Source: Papaver somniferum (lineage: Eukaryota; Streptophyta; Magnoliopsida; Ranunculales; Papaveraceae). Taken from it: a stretch of DNA of 64,000 nucleotides. The stretch spans positions 98,396,279-98,460,278 of the forward strand of contig NC_039361.1 of assembly GCF_003573695.1 (NCBI RefSeq). The letters run 5' to 3'. Shown piece by piece: positions 23,700 through 36,269 of the stretch (position 1 is the stretch's first letter; every line of letters begins with the position of its first letter). The notes below the pieces were generated by a model that was given only the letters and a program-made list of their open reading frames with translations, did no database searches and had not been told where the DNA came from. The translations under genes were made by a program, and so were the position numbers.

Positions 23700-24727
23700 T
23701 CTTTGATAAACCGTCTGTAACCTGCATGACCAATAAACGAGCGAATTTCCGTCTCCGAAGTGGGGTATTGTAAGTTTCTTATTAAGTTTATATTTTCTTT
23801 GTAAACTTAGATCCCTCAAGAGGACACAATGTGACCGAGCACTATACCATGGTTTACCATAAAGTGGCATTTCTCCCAATTTAAAACAAGATTAGTGTCT
23901 ATGCATCTTTTAAGCACAAATTCAAGTTTTTGTAAACAAATATCAAATGAATTGCCATAAACACTAAAATCATCCATAAATACCTCAATATTGTGTTCCA
24001 CGTAGTCGGAAAATATACTAACCATACATATATGAAAAGTGGTAGGTGCATTGCAAACGACATCCGTCTATAAGCAAACGTACCAAAAGGACAAGTAATA
24101 GTAGTATTCTTTTGATCCTTCGGTGCAATAAGAATATGATTGTACCCCGAATAACCGTTCAAAAAGTAATAGTGTGAATGTCCCGCTAACCTTTCTATCG
24201 TTTGGTCAATGAAAGGCAAAGGAAAGTGATCCTTCCGGGTTGCGGTATTAATATTTATGTAGTCTATGCACACTCTTCATCCAGTATGAATAAGTTCGTC
24301 ATCTTGATTTGTAACAACAGTGACACCTGATTTCTTGGAAACCACTTGATCCAGGCTAATCCATTTGCTGTCAGAAATGGGTAAATCACCCCCACACTTA
24401 GTAATTTAAGGATCTATTTCTTCACGACCTCCATCATTTGGGGGTTAAGCCTACGTTGAGCATCACATACCAACTTAAAATCATCTTCCATTAGGATTCT
24501 ATGTATGCACATGGATGGACTAATGCACTTGATATCAGCAATTGTCCAACTAATAACCGTTTTACCCAAAGGAAAAGTTCTTCTTGTATTGGGGTGAGGT
24601 TCTTTGTAATAATCATCGGAAGTTCTTCTTTGTCACCCAAGTAAGCGTAATTTAAGTGGTCCGGAAGCGACTTCAATTTTAGTTTCGGTGCCTGCACAAT
24701 AGAAGGTAATGGAACCTCATTAGTTAC
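23700..24727 (-). pseudogene. Reverse transcriptase region of element G pol
   Basis: Recognisable motifs on the minus strand: the connector LPDHLNYAYLGDKEELP near 24640-24600; CIDYININTATRKDHFPLPFIDQ (24270-24200); LNGYSGYNHI (motif A region, Asn in place of the usual Asp); and FMDDFSVYGN at about 23980-23950 (catalytic motif C). The sequence then continues to GIVLGHIVSS. Frameshifts separate the pieces near 24010 and 23880. The family is very clear; the gene is dead. Confidence 0.85.
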
Positions 24728-27390
24728 TGATGCGTGTCGTAACCACAACAAATTAATGAATATTTTTCCACTCAATTAACAAGTAATATGGTGGTAGTTA
24801 AGTTCGTTCCCACGAGGAGCAAGAGGTTTTATTTGTCTTATAATGTCACAAAGGGGTGGTTTTGGTTTTAGATTTTAAAAATAAAAGAAAGTAAACAAAG
24901 CAATTAAAAGTTTAAGTTGAAATCAATAAGAGAAATTAGATCAAGGAATCCTTATTCGTTGCAAAACAATGATTCAAGTTATGTTCTTTTCCACTTTTTA
25001 TTAGTCACATATTATCACCAACTGTAGGTATAGCAGCTAGATTAGTGCTAACCCCTAAACTCCTTATATCACTGGATACGAAAGTTCTCGAGAACCGGAT
25101 TCTATTTACCAAACCACCTAGTAGTAGATCACTCAAGATGTAATTTAGTTAAACGCATTAAGATTTATGAATTTATTAGGTTGATATTAGTAGTTAGACT
25201 CTTAGATCAAGGTCTACTTGCTAACGTTGTTTTCACACACAATTGTTCCACGAAATTCCTCCGCAAGGTCTCGTGTTTTCTACTTGTGTAAAGAGTCAAG
25301 AAACGATTACTTATCCCCTAACTTTCACTAGATTTAGATCAATTAACAAATCAATTTAGTTGGCCACCTAAACAATCTACCAATCAAGCATAAACATTTT
25401 TTTTAGCAAAAACAAGTGATAATCTTGTGAAAAATTTCAAAGTAGATTTAAAACAAAAACTCAAATCATGTCAAGAACTAGGAATTCATCCCCAATCAAT
25501 AAAAAATTAGCTACTCATGTTTTTGAAATTCACACAAATAATTATAAGAAATCTTTTTGAAGTTCACACAAATAATTAAAAGAAGAATATTGAAAAGCAA
25601 GCAAAAACACAAGTGTTGTGTGTGTAAAAGGTGTAAAAAAAGTGTATAGAAAAGTAGAGAACTTCTCTATTTATAAGCTTCAATTTCCTTGCAATCCTCT
25701 TAGGAGTAGAATCTCTTTCCCATTATAAGTCTTCTTTCCAAGTCATTGTCTTTCTCAAATTCTTCCATCTTCACTTTCCAAATTCAAGTCCAATTCCTCA
25801 AACCCATGAGTCTAGATGAGTCTAGAAAATCCTTCACAAATCGGGTCGCCGGAACTTCAATGGTACCACCAGAATCCGGACAGAAAGTCACTACCGGTAG
25901 CTGAGATTTTTCTCCGTCGACGAATATTCGGTCACAGTGCCGTTAAACATAACTGTCAAACTAGCGGTCTTCTGTTAGTCAACTGGGTCAAAGGAATGGA
26001 CTCAGACACGGAGTCAACATCTTACTTGGCTAACTGGTCTTACTCAGCTGAGTTGGATTCGTCATCGGCCAGTACTGAGTTAACTCATCGGGATGAAATT
26101 CCGATAGAGTTTAGTTTGTTTCTCCGACATTTTCCGACCAAATTCAGGTCTTTCTTTCCCTGTAACAAAACCTAACATTCATCTAATCGATCATTCATTC
26201 TTTGTAGAGCAATATCATTCTTCAGCTGCAGTACTGACGTAGATAACTCGGTCTCATTCCACCACCAGCACCAGTTTATAACATATCAAATCGAACCCAG
26301 ACTCCATTTCTTAGACCAACACAGATTCATCTCAATCTTCCCTTGAACTGAGCTGCAACATCAACTCATGAAAATCCTCACGGTTATGCTTACCACCACC
26401 AGCTTATCTTCTCCCTCAATTCCATCTCTATCTCCTCCACAACAGACTGCATTTCTACCACAGACCCATTTGCCGATTATATTACCACACAAACTCTTAA
26501 ACTCAGAGATCCGTTTCTTCTTCCACATCGACGGTAACAGCAGCAACAAACCCTAGCTTGAATTCATCATCGATTTTTTGCAAATTGGTCTCAATCCATC
26601 AATCATCACCAACCCAACTCTGTTCTAACTCAACCATTCATCCGGAATCCATCAAATCTTCTTCTCTCGGTTGTCTGCAATTCACCATCAAAACCCCAAA
26701 TCAATTCCAACAGCAGCAACCAACTCGATCCACAGCCACGAACCCATGACGATTAATTACCTTCTCTGAAACAACAACCCTGAATTAAAACCAAAAATTC
26801 ATCACAACAATTCTTGTCATCTTCTTTTGATTTCAAGTAAAACCCACAGATCCGCTTTTAAGCTTCATTTCAATTCACCAAAATAACTCAAACCCATGAA
26901 AATCTTCTCTGATTCTGTTACCTCCATCCACCACTGCGCCTCCTCATCATATCTACCTTCTTTCTTTCTTCATCTGGATTTGAATCCACCATGGTTGGGC
27001 CTCCATTTCTTTCATTCTCAATTTCGGGTGATGGAATGATTGGGGATGTAAGAGAATTCTCGTTTTAGGGTTGTAACTGAGTTTGCATTTAGACACCCAA
27101 CTGATAAGAACCACCAAGCTGGTAGTCCCCTTAGCCTCAGCTGGTTTATGGTTAATACTCCTCCAAGAGAGTTGCCCCTTAACCTTGACTGGGCTCCAGA
27201 TAGTGTTCTCCATGGAAATGACAATTATGCCCTTCTTGTTCAAATTGTGTAATTTCTTGTTCTTTTCCTCCGTGCGACTACAGAGTAACTCTAAAACTCA
27301 AAACAAGCATAAAATACATAATTCACACGAAAAATAGCAAATAAAGCATAACCAATAGATATTAAATTAAGGTGTATTCTACACCTATCA
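24728..27390 (-). mobile_element. Solo LTR inserted in element G pol
   Basis: Ends TGATGCGTGT and ACACCTATCA on plus, with a perfect target duplication GTTAC at 24723-24727 and 27391-27395. Length is 2663 bp. A TATA box TATAAATA on the minus strand at 25668-25675 indicates minus orientation. No internal coding domain was found; open stretches such as 25816-26175 (plus) lack any known motif and are probably chance. Removing the insert rejoins the pol and protease reading of G. Confidence 0.87.
25668..25675 (-). promoter_or_regulatory. TATA box of the solo LTR
   Basis: TATAAATA followed by GAGAAGTTCTC-like sequence on the minus strand, typical of an LTR transcription start region. Confidence 0.5.
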
Positions 27391-27395
27391 GTTAC

Positions 27396-28100
27396 GGGTA
27401 AATAAATATAAGAGATATTATCCATTTTGGCTTCTTGTAGTGCTATTAAAGCACCAGATTCAGCAGTTGGCTAATTCAACGTCCAAATCAATGTTATTGC
27501 GTAAGACAACTCCAAGTTCATCTTCACCATTCAAACCAAACATTTGTTGCGCTAATGAATCAATAATATCAATAGAGAAAGCAGAATGAACATTACTAGG
27601 ATAGCACATGGTTTCAAAAATATTGAACCGTATCATCTACTTATCAAATTACATAGTGATTGTACCACTATCGACATCAATCTTCGTTTTTCCAGTTTTC
27701 ATAAATGGTCTCCTGAGAAGTAACGAAGTAGATGAACTATTTTCTCAATCATGCATATCCATGATATAGAAATAAACTGGAAATATTAACTCATTCACTT
27801 GAACTAACACGTCCTCCAGACTCCCTTAGGATATATATTGGACTTGTTAGCCAATTGAATAGTAATCCTTGTATCTTTTAAAGGTCCAAGATTCAAAGAT
27901 TCATAAACATCAGCTGACATAAGATGGAACCTCCCAAAATCAAGCAAAGCACGCTCAAATCGTCGGTTACCAATAGTAACTGGTACCGTGAAACCACCAG
28001 TATCTTTACACTTAGCAAACATCTTCTTTATGGAACATAGTTGTAGTACTTTCACCCACCTGAGTAATCTCATTAACAATCAACTTATCATTCCTTGTAC
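27396..28100 (-). pseudogene. Aspartic protease and protease-RT linker of element G
   Basis: At 28079-27804 the minus strand encodes FTVPVTIGNRRFERALLDFG; the catalytic Asp-Ser/Thr-Gly is altered to Asp-Phe-Gly. It continues with SADVYESLNLGPLKDTRITI and an LANKS strand. The downstream piece RRPFMKTGKTKIDVDSGT with FNIFETM and SIDIIDSLAQQ (about 27720-27545) is the end of the protease and the linker seen in Athila-like elements. Stops are present. Confidence 0.75.
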
Positions 28101-28334
28101 ACATATCCTTCACAACCTTGGCATACCTGGGTACGGTTCTAATGGTCTCAATAAATGAAATGTTGATTTGTATCTTGCTTAAAATATCCATGATCTCCTT
28201 TTTTTGAGCTTCTTTCTTGGATTTGGCAAAACGACTAGGAAAAGGAGGTGGTATGGTAAAGGTGGGAATCGTGTCCTTAGGTTGGCTAGTTGAGGTAGGA
28301 TTTTCCTTTGGTATGGTTTCCTACTCTACTTCCT

Positions 28335-28415
28335 TCTCAATACATGTACTGGGTACGTGTACCTACTGGATTTCTAGACTGCAGTTACGCCAGTACGTGT
28401 ACTGGGTACAAGTGC
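28335..28415. repeat. Cluster of palindrome-like decamers within element G
   Basis: GTACGTGTAC occurs twice (near 28354 and 28395), along with ACATGTACTGGGTAC and CTGGGTACAAG. The same style of motif occurs in the LTRs of X and Y (GTACGCGTAC) and inside X (GTATGCATAC), although G is an unrelated gypsy element. Confidence 0.6.
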
Positions 28416-29705
28416 TTCCCACGTATCCAGATTTGAATCTTTTACTTGCCTTCCACTCCTTAAAGTTACTGCATTGACGTGCTCTTGGATTCACAAAAAT
28501 TTGTGATAAAATTTTTGTTGATGCTTGTGCCTCTAATCTGCTTACTGTTGTGGCCAACTGCCCCACTTGAGTTCGCAAGTCTTTGATTGCATTATCAGTA
28601 TTCAACAATTTTTTTGGTTTTTCTGTATGAATTGATCAGTTTTCTGCTAACCATGTTTGATTATGGAGATGGGTGTGTCAAACTTAAACTCTTCATTTTG
28701 AGGTTGTAGTTGCTGAAGACCACTTTGTGGCCCATAAGGATTAGAAGCTGCAGTTTTCTTGTTGGCATAACAGAAATTAGGATGATCCCTCCAACCAGGG
28801 TTATAAGTATTTGAATATGAATCATAAATTTGCCTCTAATTTTAGAAAATTGCATTTACCTCAGCATCTTCTTCGTATGTAGGAACAACTATTGAAGCTA
28901 TTTGTTGGACCATCTTTTCCATATTACCCATCCGTTGCTCCATATATGAGAAATCTCCCACCTCGTTAACTATTCTGATACTTCAATCTTTTCTGTGTAA
29001 AACTGTTGAGAATTTGGTGCCATACTTTCAATTAAACTAGTTTCTTGAGAGACTGTCTTTTCAGTAAGTGAACCACCAGCGGCTGCGTCAATCAAGTTCT
29101 GCAGTTCTAGAAGTAACCCTTCATAGAAGTATTGAATGATGAGTGTTGGGGTATGTTGTGATGGGGGAAGCTCAGCACTAATTTTTCATACCTATCCCAA
29201 TATTCATAGAGAGACTCCCCAGTAATTTGCAGAATACCACCCATCTCTTTTACGAACAGAGACTGTCTTAGAAGCAGGAAAATACTTCCCTAGAAACAGC
29301 TTTTTCATCTTAGCTCATGTTGTAATACTCCCTGTAGGAAGGTAATACAACCATTATCCCGCTATATTTATTAAAGAGAATGGGAGGGCTTGCAGCATTG
29401 TCGTATCACTATCTTGTGCTGGAATTTTTGAAGATGTCGGTTTGGATATTCACCTGGAAGTCCCTTGAACTTCGATAAATGGTGCATAATATTCGATTTT
29501 AGATCCACTGTATCAGTTAAAGTAATGCACAATGGTTGCGAGTCTAAGCATGGAGACGTCAACTCTCGCAACCTCTTCTCCTGAGGTGGAGGTAGTGGAG
29601 GATTTGCATCGTTCACCATCTCTGACGTAGACGGTTCTTGTTGTGGTTGTTGATGTGCTTGTAACACCATTCCCTTATGAGTTTGAATTCCGCATCTAGG
29701 GTAAT
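28360..29705 (-). pseudogene. Gag of element G, truncated at its N-terminus by element Y
   Basis: Minus-strand gag pieces: PPPQEKRLRELTSP, CITLTDTVDLKSN and MHHLSKFKGLPGE (29600-29440); then MKKLFLGKYFPASK (about 29300) and LIIQYFYEGLLLELQNLIDAAAGG (about 29140-29070). A Gln/Asn-rich part (28855-28660) and the gag-protease junction with NAVTLRSG (about 28460) follow. Several stops and shifts. The apparent first residues of the open frame (MWLLDPRF) come from the adjacent LTR, so the true start lies beyond the window on the far side of element Y. Confidence 0.8.
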
Positions 29706-29781
29706 TGAGAAAGCGGGGGTCTAACAACCACACCCAATATTTCTCTTAGCAATCTGTATGGACTAACTTCAATATACTTTT
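29706..29781 (-). repeat. 3' LTR of element Y, segment 1
   Basis: Begins TGAGAAAGCGGGGGTC and stops at the CTTTT duplication created by solo LTR A. It looks like a tandem duplication of the next 76 bp until the nested insertion is recognised. The other segments are 31446-33733 and 57126-57150. Confidence 0.8.
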
Positions 29782-31445
29782 TGAAAAAGCGGGGGTACAA
29801 CAACCACACCCAATATTTTGCTTAGCAATCTGTATGGACAAACTCTAATATACTTTCAAGATAATCAACTAGACTCAATCTTAATAAAGTATATCAAAGA
29901 GTTATATTATCTTGATCTCTCGATTTAATCCTTGCTCAAGCAAATAGAAATCTGCGAGTCTAATTAAATATAAAAGAGATAACTTGGATGGTACCAAAGA
30001 CCAATATCCAAGTGTCAATCAATTTAAATCAACAACTAAAGGTCGGATATTCTAATTGATTGAACTAAAACACAACCTGTGATATTTCAATTATATAACA
30101 AAATATAATGCGGAATAGAAATAACACAGATACCAGAATTTTGTTAACGAGGAAACCGCAAATGCAGAAAAACCCCGAGACCTAGTCCAGATTGAACACA
30201 CACTGTATTAAGCCGCTACAAACACTAGCCTAATACAAACTAACTTCGGTCTGGACTGTAGTTGAACCCCAATCAATCTCACACTGATCCAAGGTACAGT
30301 TGCGCTCCTTACGTCTCTGATTCCAGCAGGATACTACGCACTTGATTCCCTAAGCTGATCTCACCCACCACTAAGAGTTGCTACGACCCAAAGTCGAAGA
30401 CTTGAAATAAACAAATCTGTATCACACAGAAAAGTCTACGAAGATAGGTAAATCTGTCTCCAACAGAAATACCTACAAGTTTTGTTCCGTCTCTTGATAA
30501 ATCAAGGTGAACAGGAACCAATTGATAACCCGGACTTATATTCCCGAAGAACATCCTAGAATTATCAATCACCTCACAATAATCTTAATCGACGCGGCGA
30601 AAGAAGATATTGTGGAATCACAAACGATGAGATGAAGATGTTTGTGACTACTTTTATATATTGCCTATCGGAGATATCAATCTCAAGCCAATCATTGCGC
30701 TTGTAATCGTACGATAGAAACAACAAGATCAGATCACACAACTATGATAAAGTAGTATCGGTATGGCTTTACAATCCCAATGAAGTCTTTCAGTCGTTAA
30801 CCTGGTTTTTAAGAAGAAACCAAATGTTAAAGGAGAATCGACTCTAGATAATACAACTAGTATCACACGTAAGGTGTGGGGATTAGGTTTCCCAGTTGCT
30901 CTCTTATATAGTCTTTCAAATCAGGGTTTGCAATCAATGTTAGCTTGGTAACAAAGCATTCAATATTCACCGTTAGATGAAAACCTGATTAGATTCAAGC
31001 TAACATCTTTCAACCGTTAGATCGAAAATCCAGCTTGTTACACACAAGTGAAATGCATGTTTCTAGGTTTGCGTAACCGTACCCAAACATGTACATTTGT
31101 TGGTTCAACAATAGTTAACCAAATGGTTATCCATATGAGCACTTCCATATCAACCATATTCTTCTTCACCATAACTAGTTCAAATGACTCACATGAACTA
31201 GTTAGAGAGTTGTTCAATTGCAAGGAAATCGCATGTACTACACAAGACACAATTGAAGCAAAAACGATTTGATTCACATGAATCGGCTCATGAACTCTAT
31301 AACCACAGTTTTCAATTTCATTCTTAGTTTATAAAGATAAGTTCACTAAATATCGTTTCTATACATAACCTACTCAAGTTCGCGGACTGGGTTCGCGTAC
31401 TTGAGATAGAAACGCATGCGAGTTCGACCGAGCAATGCTCTAACA
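29782..31445 (-). mobile_element. Solo LTR A (copia type), internally deleted, inserted in the element Y LTR
   Basis: TGAAAAAGCGGGGG at one end, GCTCTAACA at the other; target duplication CTTTT at 29777-29781 and 31446-31450. Length is 1664 bp against about 2.35-2.43 kb for its relatives. The difference is a deletion of about 700 bp after GGTTCGCGTAC near 31400. A TATA box (ATATAAGA on minus) is at about 30904-30911. Confidence 0.88.
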
Positions 31446-33733
31446 CTTTTAAGAGAATCAACTAGACAGTCAGACTCAATTTTAATAAAAGTATATCAAA
31501 TAGTTATATCTCTCTTTCTCGATTCAATACTTACTCAAGCAAATAGAAATCTGCGAGTCTAATTGAATACAAGAGAAATCACTTGAACGATACCAAAGAC
31601 CAATGTTCAAGTATCAATCAATTTCAATCAACAACCAAAGGTTGGATTTACCAATTGATTGATTTAACGCACAACCTGTGATATTTCAATTATATAACAA
31701 AATATAATGCGGAAAATAAATAATACAGACACCAGAAGTTTTGTTAACGGGGAAACTACAAATGCAGAAAAACTGCGGGACCTAGTCCAGATTGGACACA
31801 CACTATATTAATACGCTACAGACACTAGCCTACTACAAACTAACTTCGGTCTGGACTGTAGTTGAACCCCAATCAATCTCACATTGATCCAAGGTACAGT
31901 TGCGCTCCTTACGTCTCTAATCCCAGCAGGATACTATGCACTTGATTCCCTTAGCTGATCTCACCCACAACTAAGAGTTGCTATGACCCAAAGTCGAAGA
32001 CCTTAATAAACAAATCTGTATCACACAGAAAAGTATACGGTAATAGATAAATCTGTCTCCCGCAGAAATACCTACGAGTTTTCGTTCCGTATTTTGATAA
32101 CAGGAACCAATTAATAAACCAGACTTATATTCCCGAAGAACAGCTCAGTATTATCAATCATCTCACAATAATCTTAATCGACTAGTGAAAGAAGATATTG
32201 CGGAATCACAAACGCTGAGACGAAGATGTTTGTGACTTCTTTTATATCTTTCCTATCGGAGAAATAAATCTCAAGCCAATCTTACGATTGTACTTAGTAC
32301 GATAGAAACAACAAGATCATATCATACAACTACAAGAAAAGTAGTATCGGTCTGGTTTCACAATCCCAATGAAGTCTTCAAGTCGTTAACCTACAGGGTC
32401 TCGGTAGAAACCTAAGGTTAAAGGATAATAGACTCTAGCTAATATAAATAATATCACACATGAAGAGTGGGGATTAGGTTTCCAAGTTTCTAGAGTTCTC
32501 CCTTATATAGTCTTTCAAATCAGGGTTTGCAATCAATGTTATCTTAGTAACAAAGCATTCAATAGTCATCGTTAGATGAAAACCTGATTAGATTCCAACT
32601 AATATCTTTCAGCCGTTAGATCGAAACTTAGCTTGTTGCACACAAATGAAATGCACGTTTATTTAGGTTTGTGTAACCGTACCCAAACATGTACATCTAG
32701 TTGGTTCAACAGTAGTTAACCAAATGGTTAGCCATATGAGCACTTTCATATCAACCATATTCTTCTTTACCATAACTAGTTCAAATGACTCAAATGAACT
32801 AGTTCGAGAGTTTTTCAATTCCTTAGATCTTATAGAAGTATACAAGAAACAATCGAAGCAAAAACGATTTGATTCACTCGAATCAATTCATGAACTTTAT
32901 AGCCATGGTTTGCATACTTGCATTCCTTAGTTTATATAAGTTTAAGTTCACGAATAATCGTTTTTAGAAAATAACCAACTTAAGTAAGCGGACTGGTACG
33001 CGTACTTAAGTACCCGGAATAAATTTGTAATCAGTTCACAAACTCCAGCAGAATTTCTCGGGAAGAGAATCTCCGACAGTACGCGGACTGGGTACGCGGA
33101 CTTGGTATGCGGACTCTAGTTCCGGTTTTCCTTAGCAGCGAAGTACGCATAATTTGGTTCAAGGAATAAGGACTTATACATGTATGATTTACCACACAAT
33201 GCTTATATCAAACCATGTTTATATAATTTAAACTCTCATTTCAATCATTGAAACATTCTTAGAAGACGTTATATAGTTGTTGTTCACACACTATTTTTCG
33301 TCAAAGCAATTTTAAAGTAATTGAAACTTAATATGACTTTCGTCACTAGTAAAGATGAAATTGACCAAAGAGAAATCTTACTAACACATATTTCGAGAAA
33401 TAGATAATCGAGATAAACTCGGCTCGAAATAGCAAATGTGTATAATCAAAGTCTATATAGCAAAACAACTTTTGTCTCAAGATAGGAGATAGAGTAGATA
33501 GACTTTTTAGTGATAGATAAGTTCAAGTCTCCACATACCTTTTAGTTGATGAAGTTCCACCAGCTCCTTGAATAGTTCTTCGTCTTTGTATGATGATCTC
33601 CATGGAGTCTTGAGCTCAACTACACTTTCTATCCTAGTCCGAGACTTAGCTATAAGTAGACTAGAAATCAAGACTTATAGGTTTGATCACTAACATTGAC
33701 AAACATGCTTGAGATATCAACACATGCGAGTTC
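31446..33733 (-). repeat. 3' LTR of element Y, segment 2
   Basis: Continues the LTR after solo LTR A and ends at the AGTTC duplication (33729-33733) created by element X. It carries the TACGCG version of the decamer cluster near 32985-33145. A minus-strand TATA box (TATATAAG) is near 32512-32519. Confidence 0.8.
32985..33150. repeat. Decamer cluster, GTACGC version
   Basis: Contains GGTACGCGTAC, AAGTACCCGG, AGTACGCGGACTGG, GGTACGCGGACTTGG, GGTATGCGGACT and AAGTACGCAT. At each place the sister LTRs at 50003-50180 and 56384-56530 have TTC, or a variant of it, instead of TAC or TAT. Confidence 0.8.
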
Positions 33734-34513
33734 TGAAAAATTGGGGGTCTAACAACCACACCCAATCTTTCGCTTAACAATCTGTATGGACAAACTCCAA
33801 TATACTTTCTAGAGAATCAACTAGACAGTCAGACTCAATCTAGATAAAAGTACATCAAAGAATTTTGTATCTCAATCTCTTGATTTGATCCATACTCAAG
33901 CAAATAGAAATCTGCGAGTCTTTATCAAAGAGAGATAACTTGGATGGTACCAAAGACCAATATCCAAGTGTCAATCAATTTAACTCAACAACCAAAAGGT
34001 CGGATATTCTAATTGATTGAACAACGCACAACCTGTAATATTTCAATTATATAATAAAATATAATGCGGAAAAAAAATAACACAGACACCAGAATTTTGT
34101 TAATGAGGAAACCAAAAATGCAGAAAGACCCCAGGACCTAGTCCATATTGTACACACACTGTATTAAGCCGCTACAGACACTAGCCTACTCCAATCTAAC
34201 TTTGGTCTGGATTGTAGTTGAACCCCAACCATTCTCACACTGATCCAAGGTACAATTATGCACCTACGTCTATGATCCTAACAGGATACTACGTACTTGA
34301 TTACCTTAGCTGATCTCACCCACAACCAAGAGTTGCTACGACCCAAAGTCGAAGACTTTAATAAACAAATTTGTATCACACAGAAAAGTCTACAGTAATA
34401 GATAAATCCGTCTCTCACGAATATACCTACGAGTTTTGTTCCGTCTTTTGATAAATCAAGGTGAACATGAACCAATTGATAATCCATACTTATATTCCCG
34501 AAGAAAAACCTAG
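33734..34513 (-). repeat. 3' LTR of element X, segment 1
   Basis: Starts TGAAAAATTGGGGGTC. It is interrupted at CCTAG (34509-34513) by Element 2 and resumes at 49172 with the same five bases. Aligns throughout with 54775-55555. Confidence 0.88.
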
Positions 34514-35349
34514 TGTAGGTGGGGGAAAACGATTTGCTGGTTTTTACGGAATTGGGGAGATGACCGTGCGGAGACTCCTTGAATCGAGCAAATTCTCAAC
34601 CTCACACAGATGCACTGCAAGAAGGGAGTGTTTTAAGTTCGAAAGATCAATATGTAGAACTCCGGCCTAAACCAAGACAATGGTCGTTCCAGAGTCAATT
34701 CGGTCACAAGATAGGATTGGCTGATCTATAGGAGGGAAGCTGAGAAATGTGTGAGATCAATGGTGATCGAGATTGTAGGTGTGTTGTGTATTCTGCGTAA
34801 GAAGGTTCTAAATGTTGAATTTACTCAGTTGAGAGTGATTGCTCAGACGATGAGTTCGTGTAGACGAAGGATTGTTTGTATGAAGTTGTCGAGAAATTTT
34901 TGTCTGTTTCAATCATGATTCAGAGGCCTTTTATATTGCTAAATTGAAAACACCATGATCCCATGAAGTGTGAAAATTGCTGGAGTCAAAGAGCGGGGAA
35001 GTGGAAAATCGTGTTGAAACCAGTTGCTCATCGTGCGGAGACTTGGTTAACTTTCCACCCACTACTTTGCTAACTCCTCCAACTGATTGCACGACTTGCT
35101 CACATTCTCATCGTGTGTATGAACACACGTGACATAGACCGCCATACTAAAATCCTAGTTTATATCCCCCCATGTGACACGATTGATATATCATGAATGT
35201 GCAGTCTGTAAGACAGACGTGTATTTAGTTAGTCAGTTGCTGACTTTATGGGAATACGAGTCCTTTTATTGCTGAGTTGAACATAATTTGCAAATGTTCT
35301 GAGACTCATAAATCGAACATGTCTGCTGAAACAGAAAATATCATTGTCG

Positions 35350-35650
35350 AATAAATGTTGATAACCTGAGCAAACTGTGCTGCTGAATCATTGAATATTG
35401 ATAGTTGAACCAATATTCCTTAGTCTGAGCAAATATTCCTTAGTCTGAGCAAATGCTCCTCATCTAATGAATTATTGAATATTGATAGTTGAACCAACAT
35501 TCTTCAGCGTGAACAAATATTGTCCATTTGAACGAATGTTGCTCATCTGATGAATTGTTGAATATTAATAATTAACCCAATATTCTCTGGTGTGAGCAGA
35601 TGTTGCTCATTTGAACAAATGTTGCTCGTTTGAGCAAATGTTGATTTAAG
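35350..35650. repeat. GAGCAA-N3-TTGCTC and GAATATTG hairpin array in U3
   Basis: At least six imperfect units alternate a GAGCAAATGTTGCTC-like palindrome with GAATATTGATAGTTGAACCA...TATTC hairpins. Unit number is higher than in Element 1. The same array is in the right LTR at about 46615-46915. Confidence 0.75.
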
Positions 35651-36269
35651 ATGTTGGCATCTGAGCCGAGCATAATTATTAAAATGTTGACCACGGGATC
35701 AACGTAAAATTGTTAATGTTTGAATCTGCTCAGAAGGAGGGAGGGACCGGATACATGGGATGATGAATCGACCGTGTATCTCCCAGATACTCAAGTGAGC
35801 AAAATACCAAAGTCTCCTGAAGACCAGTTGGTCAAAAGATGATTAGATGTTGGTTTAATCATTTATTAAAATAGTGCTCGTGTGAGCATCAGGTAGTACA
35901 ACCTGATTATGGAGAGATAAGGGACCGAACAAGGGGGCATGAGACCGGCCCTTGGTGATCATGGGACCAGCTGATGGTCGTTTGAGCAAACCCCAAGTTG
36001 TTTGGGAAGAGTTTGGACCCAATATGAGCAATTGACCAAATTAGGTCAAAATTGTTAAAACACGTGGGATCGAATCTTTGCAAGCCTCAGGGCCGGACTT
36101 GGTCGGTCAAGGAGTCATGACCGTGTCACCATAATGTCCTTGTCTCAGTCCTGAGAGTTTCGATATTTTCTGATGCGCGTTTGAGCAACATCTTGAGAAA
36201 ATATGAAGGATTCAGGGTTTTGCTTAAACTGGGGAATCTTCATGAGATGATGAAAAAATAATTAATAAA

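Larger units (their letters stand above)
22986..29705 (-). mobile_element. Element G: truncated Athila-like Ty3/gypsy retrotransposon
   Basis: On the minus strand, right to left: gag (about 29705-28400), protease (28079-27450), reverse transcriptase (24720-23700) and RNase H (about 23680-23090). It is split by a solo LTR at 24728-27390. The 5' end is cut by element Y at 29706 and the 3' end is lost near 22986, so LTRs and the integrase core are missing. Numerous stops and shifts show it is old. Gag phrases such as MHHLSKFKGLPGE and GSITT-KMKKLFL-KYFPASK, with AAAGGSL, are of the type I associate with Athila-lineage elements. Confidence 0.8.

Noticed and set aside
25816..26749. Plus-strand open stretches in the solo LTR at 24728-27390
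   Set aside because: No domain, low-complexity Ser/Pro/Gln content, and they lie wholly inside a TG...CA unit with target duplications.
29706..29857. A 76-bp tandem duplication at an LTR end
   Set aside because: The two copies belong to different LTRs: the first is the start of the Y LTR, the second the start of solo LTR A, with CTTTT duplicated around LTR A.
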